The translations under genes were made by a program, and so were the position numbers. A stretch of DNA of 34,019 nt from Gemmatimonadota bacterium (GTDB lineage Bacteria; Gemmatimonadota; Gemmatimonadetes; Longimicrobiales; Gaopeijiaceae): assembly GCA_029879725.1 (NCBI GenBank), contig JAOUPR010000041.1, positions 1-34,019 of the forward strand, read 5' to 3'. The stretch's first letter is position 1. Every line of letters begins with the position of its first letter. Shown one piece after another: positions 1 to 7,965 of this stretch. Under the pieces are notes generated by a model. It was not told the origin of the DNA. It ran no database searches and was given only the letters and a program-made list of their open reading frames with translations.

Positions 1-751
1 GGGCGAGGACCCCCCCCACCACCGCGAGCTTGAGCACGAGGAGCCTCCCGTAGGGGGTGCCGAATACGGCCTCGATGCCGCCCAGTTGCACCCAGGATGC
101 GAATCCTCCGGTCACGATCAGCGTCGCCACCCCCGCCATGGCGACGGGTGAGAAGCGGGACACGAGGGTGGGGAGTATCCCGGTCGCGCCCACCCGGTCG
201 GCCCGTCCGTGTCGATGGTCGAGGAGAAGCACGAGGCCGAGACCACCGATCCACCCTCCGGCCGCCCAGACGTGGAACGTATCCGCGACGAGCGTGACGG
301 CGCGGAGGTCTCCCGTGTTCGCATGGCCGGTCAGAGCCGGGAACGCGCCCACCGCGAGTCCGGTGACGGTGACCGGCCACCACGCCCCGGCGCGCCCGCG
401 CGCCACGAGTGCGAAGGACACGCCGATCACCAGGGTGTCCGCCATCGCGAGGATCCACGCGGTTCCCCACGGGGTGCCGCGCAGGAGGAGGTGCACGTCC
501 TCGCTCAAGGGGGCAAAGGGATCGCGGAACTCGATGAGCTGCCGCCAAAAGACGAGGACGAGCGCCACGGAGAGGGCCAGAGTGGCGAGCCCCCCCCAGC
601 GGGCTGCGGTGACCCTCGCCTCACGGAGAAGTGGATCGCCACCCTCCCACGGATCGCCCAGAATCGTCCACCGGCCGATCACCACCCCCGTGACGATGGC
701 CAGGGAGAGGAACAGGAGCCAGTTGGTGACGGTGTTGAGGAAGAGGAGCAC
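1..751 (-). CDS. copD: CopD-like copper resistance membrane protein (3' end cut by window)
   Basis: Polytopic inner-membrane protein of the CopD family, thought to move copper across the inner membrane together with periplasmic CopC. About 250 residues are visible; the C-terminus runs off the left edge of the window. Reading the minus strand from 751 gives hydrophobic segments separated by short loops, and two family hallmarks: an A-L-T-G-H-A motif near residue 140 and an H-V-W-A-A-G-G-W-I-G-G-L motif near residue 162, whose histidines are the expected copper ligands. I see no ATG, and the first in-frame usable start is the GTG at 749-751, 10 bases after the stop of the CopC-like gene, so the two are probably translated from one message. 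Family assignment is firm; the start is less sure. Confidence 0.8.
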   Translation of the reverse strand, partial: MLLFLNTVTNWLLFLSLAIVTGVVIGRWTILGDPWEGGDPLLREARVTAARWGGLATLALSVALVLVFWRQLIEFRDPFAPLSEDVHLLLRGTPWGTAWILAMADTLVIGVSFALVARGRAGAWWPVTVTGLAVGAFPALTGHANTGDLRAVTLVADTFHVWAAGGWIGGLGLVLLLDHRHGRADRVGATGILPTLVSRFSPVAMAGVATLIVTGGFASWVQLGGIEAVFGTPYGRLLVLKLAVVGGVLA

Positions 752-761
752 CGTTCCGGGC

Positions 762-1154
762 TCAGTGACCCGCCACCGTGAAGCCGAAGTCGCCTCGAAC
801 CGAATGCCCGTCGTCGCCCATCCCACGCCACGCGATCGTGTAGTTCCCGGGCTCCAGCGGTGCGGAGGGTGCGATGCTGACGGCCTTGTCGTCCTCGGGG
901 TCTCGGGTCGGCTCCGAGGTCGCGACGGCTTCTCCGGCGGCGTCGATCAGGCGGATGGAGACGGTCCCCTCCGAGGGCGACTGGGTGAACCACAGCTTGA
1001 CCTCGAGGACCTCGTGAACCGTGGCCTCGTCGGCCGGGACGGACCGGGCCAGTCCGAAATGGAACGGGGTGGCGGCCAGCAGAACGGGACCGACCATCAC
1101 AAGCGAGAACGCGATGGCCAGCCGTGTACGAAGGGGAGGGAGGGTCGACTTCAT
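762..1154 (-). CDS. copC: CopC-domain periplasmic copper-binding protein
   Basis: Small exported protein (130 residues) with a CopC beta-sandwich. Residues 10-29 form a signal peptide. H32 begins the H-x-x-L-x-x-S pattern (H-F-G-L-A-R-S) that opens mature CopC proteins, with H32 as candidate N-terminal Cu(II) ligand, and residues 115-122 carry the D-G-H-S-V-R-G signature with the second conserved histidine. The ATG at 1154 was chosen over an upstream frame extension because it starts directly at the signal peptide and follows a purine-rich AGAGGA. The CopD-like gene begins 10 bases downstream, matching the usual copC-copD order. Likely role: periplasmic copper handling. I see no methionine-rich copper segment. 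Moderately long untranslated sequence lies upstream. Confidence 0.8.
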   Translation of the reverse strand: MKSTLPPLRTRLAIAFSLVMVGPVLLAATPFHFGLARSVPADEATVHEVLEVKLWFTQSPSEGTVSIRLIDAAGEAVATSEPTRDPEDDKAVSIAPSAPLEPGNYTIAWRGMGDDGHSVRGDFGFTVAGH

Positions 1155-1650
1155 ACCAGGGATTCCTCTGTCGGAGTGTGGCTCGGTTCCACGCGGCGAC
1201 CACCGCGGGCGCGTCACCCATGATGGGGTTCGGAATCTGAAGCTTTCATGAACGCCACGTGAAAGTGTCTTCACGTCGGCGCGGGCTCACCGGATTCTCG
1301 TGACGGGAACGTTCCTACCCGAGGTCACCGCCCGGCGATCCTTCGACCCGCCTCCACGGTCGCGAAACCGGCTTCGCCCCATCCCATGACGAAGACGCTG
1401 AACCCCTGCTCCATGCGCATGGCGTCTCCGAAGATGGGATACCGGCGGCCGGGAGGGCCGAACGGCCGAGGATACCGGGGCTTCGTGGCAAAGGCAAGCC
1501 GATCCGGTCGCCGGCGCCGCCGGGCGACGGGCTCCGCCCGGGCGGGCGGCCGACGCCTCGCTCCGGGCCGAATGGGAACGGTGTACCCTACCGTGGACGC
1601 GCCCGGTATCTTCCACCTGTCGACGTGGACCCGAACCCCGAACCCGAACC
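1155..1650. other. Intergenic region without a convincing gene
   Basis: About 500 bases separate the divergent copC and CcdC-like genes. Open frames exist on both strands, but their translations are rich in arginine, proline and glycine, without signal peptide, membrane segment or family motif. The only structured elements I see are the inverted repeat at 1257-1276 and short CCGAAC-type repeats at 1630-1656. Promoters for both flanking genes should lie here but I cannot place them reliably. Confidence 0.5.
1257..1276. promoter_or_regulatory. Inverted repeat upstream of copC
   Basis: ACGTGAA and TTCACGT are perfect inverted arms separated by six bases, about 105 bases before the copC start. 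Symmetry and position would suit an operator for the copper genes, but it does not match a copper-regulator box that I recognise. Confidence 0.3.
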
Positions 1651-2127
1651 GTGAACCTCCTTCCGTTCGCAGCCTCCGTCGTGGGGGGGACGTCCGTCCT
1701 GGTGTGGCGTCTGCGCGAGACCCGTACGCCCGTCACCACCGCCAAGATCCTGATCCCGCCCCTGGGGATGAGCACCGGGTTCCTGATGTTCGCCGTTCCG
1801 GCCATGCGGATCCCGTGGACGTGGGCGGGCGGCGCCTTCCTGGTGGGCGCGCTCGTGCTCTCCTGGCCCCTGGCCCGCACGTCGTCGCTCGAGCATCGGG
1901 GCGGGGTGGTGATGATGCGGCGGTCCAACGGCTTCCTCCTCATCCTCCTCGGGTTGCTCGCCGTACGCCTCGCGCTGCACGAGTACGTCGGACATCTCCT
2001 TCCCCCGAAGCAGACCGCGTCCATGCTCTTCGTGCTGGCGTTCGGGATGATCCTGAGATGGCGAACGGGGATGTACCTCCGCTACCGACGGATGGCGTCG
2101 CGGGCGGAGCCGGCACCGCGCTCCTGA
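1651..2127 (+). CDS. CcdC-like multipass membrane protein (DUF1453)
   Basis: Membrane protein of 158 residues resembling the CcdC family (DUF1453), named after a Bacillus gene next to cytochrome c maturation genes; biochemical function is not established. Visible hallmarks: the V-T-T-A-K-I-L-I-P-P-L-G-M-S-T-G-F-L-M-F stretch at about residues 28-47, R-x-P-W-T-W-A-G-G-A-F at 53-63, an R-S-N-G-F motif near 91, and the conserved A-F-G-M-I-L-R-W-R-T-G-M block near 129-140. Four hydrophobic helices are evident. The start is a GTG without a clear Shine-Dalgarno, so the N-terminus is tentative. It stands alone, with no cytochrome c maturation genes beside it, and is closed by a strong hairpin at 2148-2187. 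Confidence 0.75.
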   Translation: MNLLPFAASVVGGTSVLVWRLRETRTPVTTAKILIPPLGMSTGFLMFAVPAMRIPWTWAGGAFLVGALVLSWPLARTSSLEHRGGVVMMRRSNGFLLILLGLLAVRLALHEYVGHLLPPKQTASMLFVLAFGMILRWRTGMYLRYRRMASRAEPAPRS

Positions 2128-2147
2128 GGGATTCGGCCGAGACATGA

Positions 2148-2187
2148 AAAGGCCCCCCGGCCGGATCCACCGGCGCGGGGGGCCTTT
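2148..2187. terminator. Bidirectional hairpin terminator
   Basis: AAAGGCCCCCC and GGGGGGCCTTT form a perfect 11-bp stem, with extra C/G pairs inside. A-rich and T-rich stem ends lie between two convergent genes (CcdC-like on plus, secreted protein on minus), as expected for a shared rho-independent terminator. Confidence 0.8.
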
Positions 2188-2217
2188 CGCGTCCCACGGT
2201 CCACGAACGGGCGTGCC

Positions 2218-2913
2218 CTACATCTTGTGAAGCCCCGTCACCGTGGCTTCGGTGTTGTGCCCGAAGCGGATCCCGAAGACTCCGTCGGTGGAGGTCAGCT
2301 TGCCTGCGCCCACGACGTCGGTCACGGGATAGCTTCCCACCACGGTCCCGTTGATGGAGCAGGACACCGTCTCGGGCGTCACGGTGATGGAGATCTCCTG
2401 CGTGACCGGCTCTCCCGCCGCCGCCGCCTGGTGCACCGCCTCGCTGGTCTCTCCACGGCGCCCGTTCACCTGGAAAGGCTCCGGACCGAACCCACGGACG
2501 ATGAAGTTGCCGTTTCCGTACGCGGCGCAGTACAGGTAGCTCTGCTGGTCCGTGCCCATGTCGCTGCCACCGATGAACACGCCGTACGGGTGCGGATGGT
2601 TGTTCCGGTTCATGTACGCGGGCTCGTGGAACGTGGCGCCGACCATGTAGCTGCCGCTGGCGGTGTTGGCGGGATTCCAGTAGGCCACCGCGGGCCCGGT
2701 GGTCACGTGGAGGGCTCCGTCCTCCATGGCGAGGCGGGCGTTCTCCAGAACCTGGCCGCGCCCGGCTTCGGCTGCGTCGATGCGCCCCATCCATCCGTCC
2801 ACGTGGATCCCTCCATTCTCGACGATGCGCGCCTGCTCCTGGGCCTGCGCCCCGGCGGCTCCGACGGTGAGGGCCGCGGCGACGGCCAGCCAGCGAAGAT
2901 CGTTGCGATGCAT
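2218..2913 (-). CDS. Secreted protein, concanavalin-like (DUF1080-like) fold
   Basis: Exported protein of 231 residues. The ATG at 2913 follows an AGAGG ribosome site and opens a signal peptide ending near A-Q-A-Q at residues 22-25. The mature part resembles the jelly-roll found in 3-keto-disaccharide hydrolase/LamG-like domains: a tryptophan/tyrosine-rich early strand (A-Y-W-N-P-A around 72), Y-G-V-F-I-G-G near 110, a Y-L-Y-C segment, then N-G-T-V-V-G-S and a final G-I-R-F-G-H-N strand. No catalytic set can be named, so it may only bind carbohydrate or be structural. It follows the serine hydrolase gene on the same strand after about 100 bases that hold a small hairpin (2980-3005), so co-transcription is uncertain. 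Function inferred from fold impression only. Confidence 0.65.
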   Translation of the reverse strand: MHRNDLRWLAVAAALTVGAAGAQAQEQARIVENGGIHVDGWMGRIDAAEAGRGQVLENARLAMEDGALHVTTGPAVAYWNPANTASGSYMVGATFHEPAYMNRNNHPHPYGVFIGGSDMGTDQQSYLYCAAYGNGNFIVRGFGPEPFQVNGRRGETSEAVHQAAAAGEPVTQEISITVTPETVSCSINGTVVGSYPVTDVVGAGKLTSTDGVFGIRFGHNTEATVTGLHKM

Positions 2914-3013
2914 GGTGTTACCTCTCTGCGGGAAGGTCGACATCTTGCCGATGATCACGGCATGGAAGAACTCATTACCCCGATGGAGCCCGATCTTGCC
3001 ATCGGTGGCGGTG

Positions 3014-4399
3014 CTACCCCTCCACCCGCTTCAGGACGTAGTGTCCGCCCCCGGTGTCCATGCGTAGCGTGGTGGCGCGTCCGTCGGCCTGGACTTCGAA
3101 CATCCAGAAGGTGTTTCCGGCCTGCCACCGCGTCCCGTCGCGATACATGGGCGTTGCCGGAGAGGAAGCGCCCTGGGGGGTGAGGGCCAGGGCGCCGTCC
3201 TCCACCGACACCTCCACCGTCAACTCCCGCCCCCGCGACGGCCCCCGATAGGTGCCGGTCAGCCCATGGAGGTCGCCGGCGAACGTGCCCGCGGTGGGGG
3301 CGTCTCCCGGCCCGATGACGGCTTCCACCAGGGCACGGGCCAGGAGCCCCGGCCCTCGCCGGCCGGCCGTGTTCTGCAGCACGACGACGATGAGTCCCCG
3401 GTCCGGGTAGACCCACGTGTCGGAGAGGAATCCGTTGATCCCTCCACCGTGGGTGATCGCGCGGCGACCGCCGTCGTCGAAGACCATGAGTCCGCCGGCG
3501 TATCGGATGGGGGTGCCGTCCACCAGGGGCCGGGGCGTGGTCATGGTCCGATAGGACCCGTCCGATACCACTTCTCCTCCGTGGAGGGCCTGGTTCCAGC
3601 GCACCAGGTCGCCGGCGGTGGAGCAGAGGGACCCCGCGGCGTACGGCCACAGGTGATTCAGGTATCCCTTCTGTCGCAGTCCCTCGGGGCCCTGATCGTA
3701 GCCGTGGGCCCGCCGCGCCACCACGGCGTCCTGGTCGCAGTAGTACGACCGCGACATCCCGAGCGGCTCGAAGAAGTGGGTGGCCACGTATTCCCCGTAC
3801 GGCTCGCCGGACGCCTCCTCGATGACGAGCCCCAGGAGGAAGTAGGCCGAGTTGTTGTAGATCTCGGCCGTGCCGGGTTCGAATTCCAGCGGCACCGCCT
3901 CGAATCGGGCCACGAGTGAGTCCCGGGGGAGGTCGCGCATGACGATCTCCCCGAATGCCGGCATTTCGGTGTATCCCTTGATCCCCGACGTGTGGTCGAG
4001 GAGGCGGCGGATGGGGATGTGCCGCCCCTGGGTGTCGTAGTCGGGGAGGTAGGTCGTGACGTCGGCGTCCAGGTCGATCTTCCCCTCCTCGACCAGGCGC
4101 ATCACCGCGGCGGCGGTGAACTGCTTGGTCACCGACCCGATCTCGAAGACCGCGTCGGTGGCCATGGGGACGTCCCACTCCAGATCGGCCACGCCATACC
4201 CCTGGAGGAGGAGGGTGTCACCGTCCTGGACCACGCCCACCGCGACACCGGCGACCAGCGTGTCTTCCACGTGCGCCCGGACGAGGGAGTCCAGGGTGAG
4301 GGCGAGACGGGAGTGATCGGGACTCTGGCCGTGCACCGGGGCGATCATGGTCACGAGCGCGATCAGGGTCGGGATCGAGACGGCGCGGATACGCTTCAT
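3014..4399 (-). CDS. Exported serine hydrolase, beta-lactamase (class C/PBP4*) family
   Basis: Penicillin-binding-protein-like hydrolase of 461 residues. After a signal peptide (1-24, ending V-H-G-Q) come the three active-site motifs of the family: S89-V-T-K92 (nucleophile serine and general-base lysine), Y181-N-N183 (equivalent of Y-x-N) and H317-G-G-G in place of K-T-G. H-T-S-G-I near 136-140 is also typical. A C-terminal beta-sandwich of about 100 residues (from about 365) follows the catalytic domain, as in many esterase/peptidase members. The start at 4399 has a GAGGAG ribosome site and avoids a 15-residue extension lacking signal character. Substrate cannot be told; true beta-lactamase, D-aminopeptidase or esterase activity are all possible for this family. 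Confidence 0.88.
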   Translation of the reverse strand: MKRIRAVSIPTLIALVTMIAPVHGQSPDHSRLALTLDSLVRAHVEDTLVAGVAVGVVQDGDTLLLQGYGVADLEWDVPMATDAVFEIGSVTKQFTAAAVMRLVEEGKIDLDADVTTYLPDYDTQGRHIPIRRLLDHTSGIKGYTEMPAFGEIVMRDLPRDSLVARFEAVPLEFEPGTAEIYNNSAYFLLGLVIEEASGEPYGEYVATHFFEPLGMSRSYYCDQDAVVARRAHGYDQGPEGLRQKGYLNHLWPYAAGSLCSTAGDLVRWNQALHGGEVVSDGSYRTMTTPRPLVDGTPIRYAGGLMVFDDGGRRAITHGGGINGFLSDTWVYPDRGLIVVVLQNTAGRRGPGLLARALVEAVIGPGDAPTAGTFAGDLHGLTGTYRGPSRGRELTVEVSVEDGALALTPQGASSPATPMYRDGTRWQAGNTFWMFEVQADGRATTLRMDTGGGHYVLKRVEG

Positions 4400-4596
4400 G
4401 GGCCGAACTCCTCGGGTTCGTTGGGAATCTCGGGACGCGGTCACCGAGCATCATGCCATTCGGAACCCACGTACGCGAGGCCCCGATCCGCGGATCCATG
4501 CCTCGAGCGGGATCCGTCCGACCCTGGATCCCCGGTGTAGATTCGAGAGTACCAACCTCTTGGCTCCCCCACGGACGACGGACTCGTAGGATACCC

Positions 4597-5163
4597 ATGC
4601 GCTTCACCTCTCTCGTCACGATCTGCGCGGTGCTTCCGTGCGTCGCTCGTCCTGTGCTCGCGCAGACCCCCGCCGATCTCATGGAGGCGGTGCGCGTGGG
4701 AGGGGGGTGGATCAGCGTGCCCATCGTCGCGGGTGTGGGGCAGACCCGGACGGTGCCACTGCCCACCTTCGGCCTCACGCTGAGCGGGTGTGTACAGGTC
4801 TGGGGGGGACACTCGGGCGACTGGCGCATCGAGGCTCGCGACACGCACGGGGACGGGACGCTGGATCTCCACCTCGCGCCGGGGGAGTCCGCGCCGTTCT
4901 CGTACCGGGCCGGGATGAGCGCCCAGCTCGAAGTGCGCTACCAGTGGAGCGAACGGAGGGATACCACGCTCCTCCTCTGGGTCGGGTTGGCGTCTCAGGG
5001 CTCGTCGGAACACGATGGGGCCTGTGAGCCGCGCTACTCCGACGAGGGAAGGTCCGGCGCCGCAGGCGATGCGGCGCCGGATCCGTCCCCGGATCTCGCC
5101 GGCGGAGGGGATTTCCCCCGACGGAACCCCTACCTCCCCTCGAAGAGGGGCGTGGAGATGTAG
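4597..5163 (+). CDS. Hypothetical secreted protein
   Basis: I do not recognise this family. The ATG at 4597 starts a clear signal peptide (hydrophobic core [11 protein letters not shown], cleavage near V-L-A-Q at about 20-23). The mature part has repeated hydrophobic-polar alternation and glycine turns suggestive of an all-beta domain up to about residue 140 (ending L-L-L-W-V-G-L), then a low-complexity Gly/Asp/Pro-rich tail. Codon third positions are strongly GC as in neighbouring genes, which supports it. The tail crosses an 11-bp hairpin (5053-5081) and runs 34 bases into the convergent cysteine synthase gene, so the last 35 or so residues may be dispensable or the protein may normally end differently. 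Confidence 0.55.
   Translation: MRFTSLVTICAVLPCVARPVLAQTPADLMEAVRVGGGWISVPIVAGVGQTRTVPLPTFGLTLSGCVQVWGGHSGDWRIEARDTHGDGTLDLHLAPGESAPFSYRAGMSAQLEVRYQWSERRDTTLLLWVGLASQGSSEHDGACEPRYSDEGRSGAAGDAAPDPSPDLAGGGDFPRRNPYLPSKRGVEM
5053..5081. terminator. GC-rich hairpin between convergent genes
   Basis: TCCGGCGCCGC and GCGGCGCCGGA form a perfect 11-bp stem with a 7-base loop. It lies 49 bases beyond the cysK stop in the minus direction and could terminate it. No T-run follows, and the plus-strand reading frame passes through it. Confidence 0.45.
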
Positions 5164-6095
5164 CGCTCGGCGAAGGACGGGAGGACCGCCACCACCGTCT
5201 TGCCCGCCATGTCTTCCCGCGCGGCCACCTGGTACGCCGCGACCATGGCGGCCCCGGAGGAAATGCCGCAGGGGATCCCTTCCATGGAGGCCGCCTGCCG
5301 GGCCATCTCCAGGGCGGTGTCGTTCGCGATGGTGATCACCTCGTCGATGAGGTCGGTGTCCAGCACGTCGGGGACGAAGCCCGCCCCGATTCCCTGGATC
5401 ATGTTCCCCGGCCCGGGCTCGCCTCCGGAGAGCACGGGGCTGACCTCGGGCTCCACCGCCACCATGCGGAGGGAGGGCTTGCGCTCCTTCAGGACCGATC
5501 CACATCCGGTGAGGGTGCCGCCCGTTCCGACCCCGCTGATGATCACGTCCACCGCCCCGGAGGTGTCGTTCCAGATCTCCTCGGCGGTGGTGCGCCGGTG
5601 GACCTCCGGATTGGCGGGGTTCACGAACTGCCCGGCCGCCACGGATCCCGGGATCTCGGCCAGGAGGGCGTCCGCCTTCGCGAAGGCTCCACCGATCCCT
5701 TCCTCCTTCGGCGTCAGATGAACCTCGGCTCCCAGGTGGCGGAGCATCTTGATGCGCTCCACCGACATGATCTCGGGCATGGTGAGGACGCAGCGGTAGC
5801 CGCGGGCCGCGCACACCATGGCCAGACCGATCCCCGTATTCCCTGAGGTGGGCTCCACCACGGTGGCACCGGGAGCGAGCCGGCCTTGGTCTTCGAGGGC
5901 GTTGATCATGGAGACCGCGATACGGTCCTTCACGCTCGCCGCCGGATTGAAGAACTCGAGCTTGAGGAGCACGTCCGCCTTCGCGCCGTGATGGGCCGAC
6001 AGGCGAGGCGCGCGGACGAGAGGCGTATCACCGATGGTGTCGAGGATACTGTCGTAGATCCGGCCCCGGCCGGTGCGGGTGATGGGAGGGTTCAT
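5130..6095 (-). CDS. cysK: Cysteine synthase (O-acetylserine sulfhydrylase)
   Basis: PLP enzyme that makes L-cysteine from O-acetylserine and sulfide in the cytoplasm. At 321 residues it has family length and all key elements: K56 in P-A-A-S-V-K-D-R forms the Schiff base with PLP; S84-G-N-T-G88 binds the substrate carboxylate; G190-T-G-G-T194 holds the PLP phosphate; S279-S-G281 contacts the pyridine nitrogen. The start at 6095 follows AGGAAAG. It lies 70 bases after the TPR gene on the same strand. A CysM or cystathionine beta-synthase-like specificity cannot be excluded, but there is no CBS domain and no long N-terminal extension, which favours CysK. Confidence 0.93.
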   Translation of the reverse strand: MNPPITRTGRGRIYDSILDTIGDTPLVRAPRLSAHHGAKADVLLKLEFFNPAASVKDRIAVSMINALEDQGRLAPGATVVEPTSGNTGIGLAMVCAARGYRCVLTMPEIMSVERIKMLRHLGAEVHLTPKEEGIGGAFAKADALLAEIPGSVAAGQFVNPANPEVHRRTTAEEIWNDTSGAVDVIISGVGTGGTLTGCGSVLKERKPSLRMVAVEPEVSPVLSGGEPGPGNMIQGIGAGFVPDVLDTDLIDEVITIANDTALEMARQAASMEGIPCGISSGAAMVAAYQVAAREDMAGKTVVAVLPSFAERYISTPLFEGR

Positions 6096-6165
6096 GGGAC
6101 TTTCCTGGTCGGGAGTGTGAACGAACCGGCCTCACCCTACGTGCGGAGTTCCTCCCTGTCCAGCA

Positions 6166-7020
6166 TCACGGAGTCGACCCGGCAAGGACTCCGGCGGCCC
6201 TCTCGATGTAGACGGCGTCCAGGCGGTGACGGGGAGAGCGGCCGGCGATGTCCCGTAGGATGGCTCGGCCCTCGTCGGTCCGGCCTCGGCTGAGGAGGAA
6301 TCTGGCCAGCTCCAGGTGGTGGACGAGTCGGCCATCGTCGGCTTCCGCGGCGGCACGCAGATGGTGCTCCGCGCTCTCCCAGGAGGCCTGGTCGAGGACG
6401 CCGCCCAGCCCCAGCCCGCGAGCCAACATCCGGCTCACGAGGTTGAGCCGCTTCGCACCGGCGTGGAGACGTCCCATCACGTGGTTCGCGCCACCGTGGA
6501 GGGGATCCAGCGCCAGGGCCCGCCCGGCCTCCGCGTAGGATTCCCGCGCGAGTCCGATCTTCGTGCGGCCCCCTTCCTCATCGGCCTGGAGCCCCAGAGT
6601 GACCGCCAGCCAGTAGTGGCCCTCCACGCTGAGGGAGTCGACCGCAAGAACGGAGCGCGCCGCCGCCTCGGCTCGGCGCAACGCCGCCACGCGTGCCTCG
6701 GAGGTAGGCTCCAGCACGCCGAGGGCGGAGGCCTCCCGCGCCGCCGCCAGGTGGAGGGACACGTCTTCCGGACGGTCCGCGCGGATGGAGTCCAGGATCC
6801 GGAGCGAAAGCTCGGGATCCACGTACGGGAGGGGGATCATCCACGAGGACGGGGTTCCGGCCGGACCGGGCAGCGGGAGCGCTCCCGTCGTAGCGGCCAC
6901 CCGCATCGTCGAGAGGTGGGGAGGGACGATATCGACTCGGGTCGAGGCTACCTGTGCGGCACCGTGGAGCGGTGCGACCAACAGCGAGGCGGACGCGGCG
7001 ATGAGGACGCGGGAACGCAT
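6166..7020 (-). CDS. Exported TPR-like protein (RMD-type repeats)
   Basis: Exported protein of 284 residues with an N-terminal signal peptide (1-22, ending H-G-A-A-Q). The rest is helical with alanine-rich repeat units. The segment around residues 175-240, with V-M-G-R-L-H, an R-x-L-A-R-G-L-G-L-G-G-V-L run and W-E-S-A-E-H-H-L-R-A-A-A, resembles the TPR variant in the regulator-of-microtubule-dynamics (RMDN) family, also seen in exported proteins of bacteria. Such repeats usually mediate protein contacts; no enzymatic role is indicated. Ribosome site AGGAGG is strong but lies partly in the hairpin at 7030-7066. The cysK gene follows 70 bases downstream, possibly as part of one transcript, but no functional link is evident. 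Confidence 0.7.
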   Translation of the reverse strand: MRSRVLIAASASLLVAPLHGAAQVASTRVDIVPPHLSTMRVAATTGALPLPGPAGTPSSWMIPLPYVDPELSLRILDSIRADRPEDVSLHLAAAREASALGVLEPTSEARVAALRRAEAAARSVLAVDSLSVEGHYWLAVTLGLQADEEGGRTKIGLARESYAEAGRALALDPLHGGANHVMGRLHAGAKRLNLVSRMLARGLGLGGVLDQASWESAEHHLRAAAEADDGRLVHHLELARFLLSRGRTDEGRAILRDIAGRSPRHRLDAVYIERAAGVLAGSTP

Positions 7021-7029
7021 GATCGACCT

Positions 7030-7066
7030 CCTGGGATCGGGGACATTGCCGGATCACGATCCCAGG
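7030..7066 (-). promoter_or_regulatory. 5'-leader hairpin overlapping the ribosome site of the TPR gene
   Basis: CCTGGGATCG and CGATCCCAGG form a perfect 10-bp stem with a 17-base loop in the leader of the gene starting at 7020. The AGGAGG ribosome site (minus strand, 7027-7032) is half inside the stem, so folding could limit translation. Confidence 0.45.
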
Positions 7067-7263
7067 ATGCCTCGTCGTCCATTTCACCCCCATACGGGGG
7101 GGCACGTAGACAGGGCGCCTGCTTCACGTACATGTAGGAACAGTGCTTCGCCCCGGTCGGGCCGGCATGGCCTGGGGGAGGGGACGAGCGTGGGTGTGAC
7201 CACCTCGTGGCCATGGTCTGCGCTCAGGGGTGGGAAGGCGCCTGCGAGTGGTAGGAAAGGCCG

Positions 7264-7297
7264 GGAGCGGGGACGCGGCCTTCGGCGTCCCCGCTCC
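7264..7297 (-). terminator. Hairpin terminator after the small beta-barrel gene
   Basis: GGAGCGGGGACGC and GCGTCCCCGCTCC form a perfect 13-bp stem with an 8-base loop, 13 bases past the stop of the minus-strand gene. On the minus strand it is followed by CGGCCTTTCC, so the T-run is weak. Confidence 0.7.
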
Positions 7298-7309
7298 TGC
7301 CTTCGGTCG

Positions 7310-7783
7310 TCAGAAGAGGAACCCTCCCGCGATCACGAACTGCTCGCCGCCACTCAGCTCGGCCCTCAGTTCCACGTAGGGCGTGATGTTCTTCGATTCG
7401 AACTGGGTACCGAGGAGGAGGTTGAGGCCCATCTCGGTGTTGGAATTCGACCCGCCGACATCCGTCCAAGATGCCGTGGCGATGTTCAGGCCACCGCCGA
7501 CGTACGGCATGATGGAGTTGGCTCCCTGGGCCACGAAGGAGTAGGCCAGGTTACCGTTCAGTTCCCAATACGAGTAGTCCGTCCGCGAGTTGTCCGGGAA
7601 GAAGTAGTCGAAGCTCCCCACGAAGCGCAGATTGACGCTCTGCGACGGGAGCGCCACCTCGACGCGAGGTCCGATTCCCAGGTCGGATTCGTCTCCCCAG
7701 GACAGCTGGGCTCCGATCTTTGCCTGCGCCTGCGCCGTGGAAGCGAAGGCGAGTGCGATTGCGGCGATGACGAGTGAGCGCAT
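7310..7783 (-). CDS. Small outer-membrane beta-barrel protein
   Basis: Exported protein of 157 residues. The ATG at 7783 follows AGGAG and opens a signal peptide ending A-Q-A-Q-A. The mature chain is a run of amphipathic strands with glycine turns (S-F-D-Y-F-F-P, Y-S-Y-W-E-L-N-G-N-L-A-Y-S-F, P-Y-V-G-G-G-L-N-I-A, T-P-Y-V-E-L-R-A-E-L) and ends in G-G-F-L-F, a terminal phenylalanine typical of BAM-assembled barrels. It resembles the OmpX/OmpW-size opacity-like barrels with about eight strands. Substrate or role is unknown. It sits in its own transcription unit: a strong hairpin follows it and the divergent dipeptidase gene is 182 bases away. Confidence 0.72.
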   Translation of the reverse strand: MRSLVIAAIALAFASTAQAQAKIGAQLSWGDESDLGIGPRVEVALPSQSVNLRFVGSFDYFFPDNSRTDYSYWELNGNLAYSFVAQGANSIMPYVGGGLNIATASWTDVGGSNSNTEMGLNLLLGTQFESKNITPYVELRAELSGGEQFVIAGGFLF

Positions 7784-7965
7784 TTTGTATCTCCTGTCGA
7801 TGCGATACGGTGTATGATCCGCGACTCGGGTGCCCATGACCCCCGTCGCTGAGTGTATTCCGGCCTTCCCCCCCGGGGTGCGGCTTGCTTCAAATGTTTC
7901 CCGTTTCGGTGGTGGACCACAAGGGTCTTCATCGATGAGATCCGATTCGTGACGAGGGGAGAGGG

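Noticed and set aside
1386-2147. Open frame of 253 codons overlapping the CcdC-like gene in another plus-strand frame
   Set aside because: Arg/Pro-rich, no family features; the CcdC-like frame carries conserved motifs and membrane helices.
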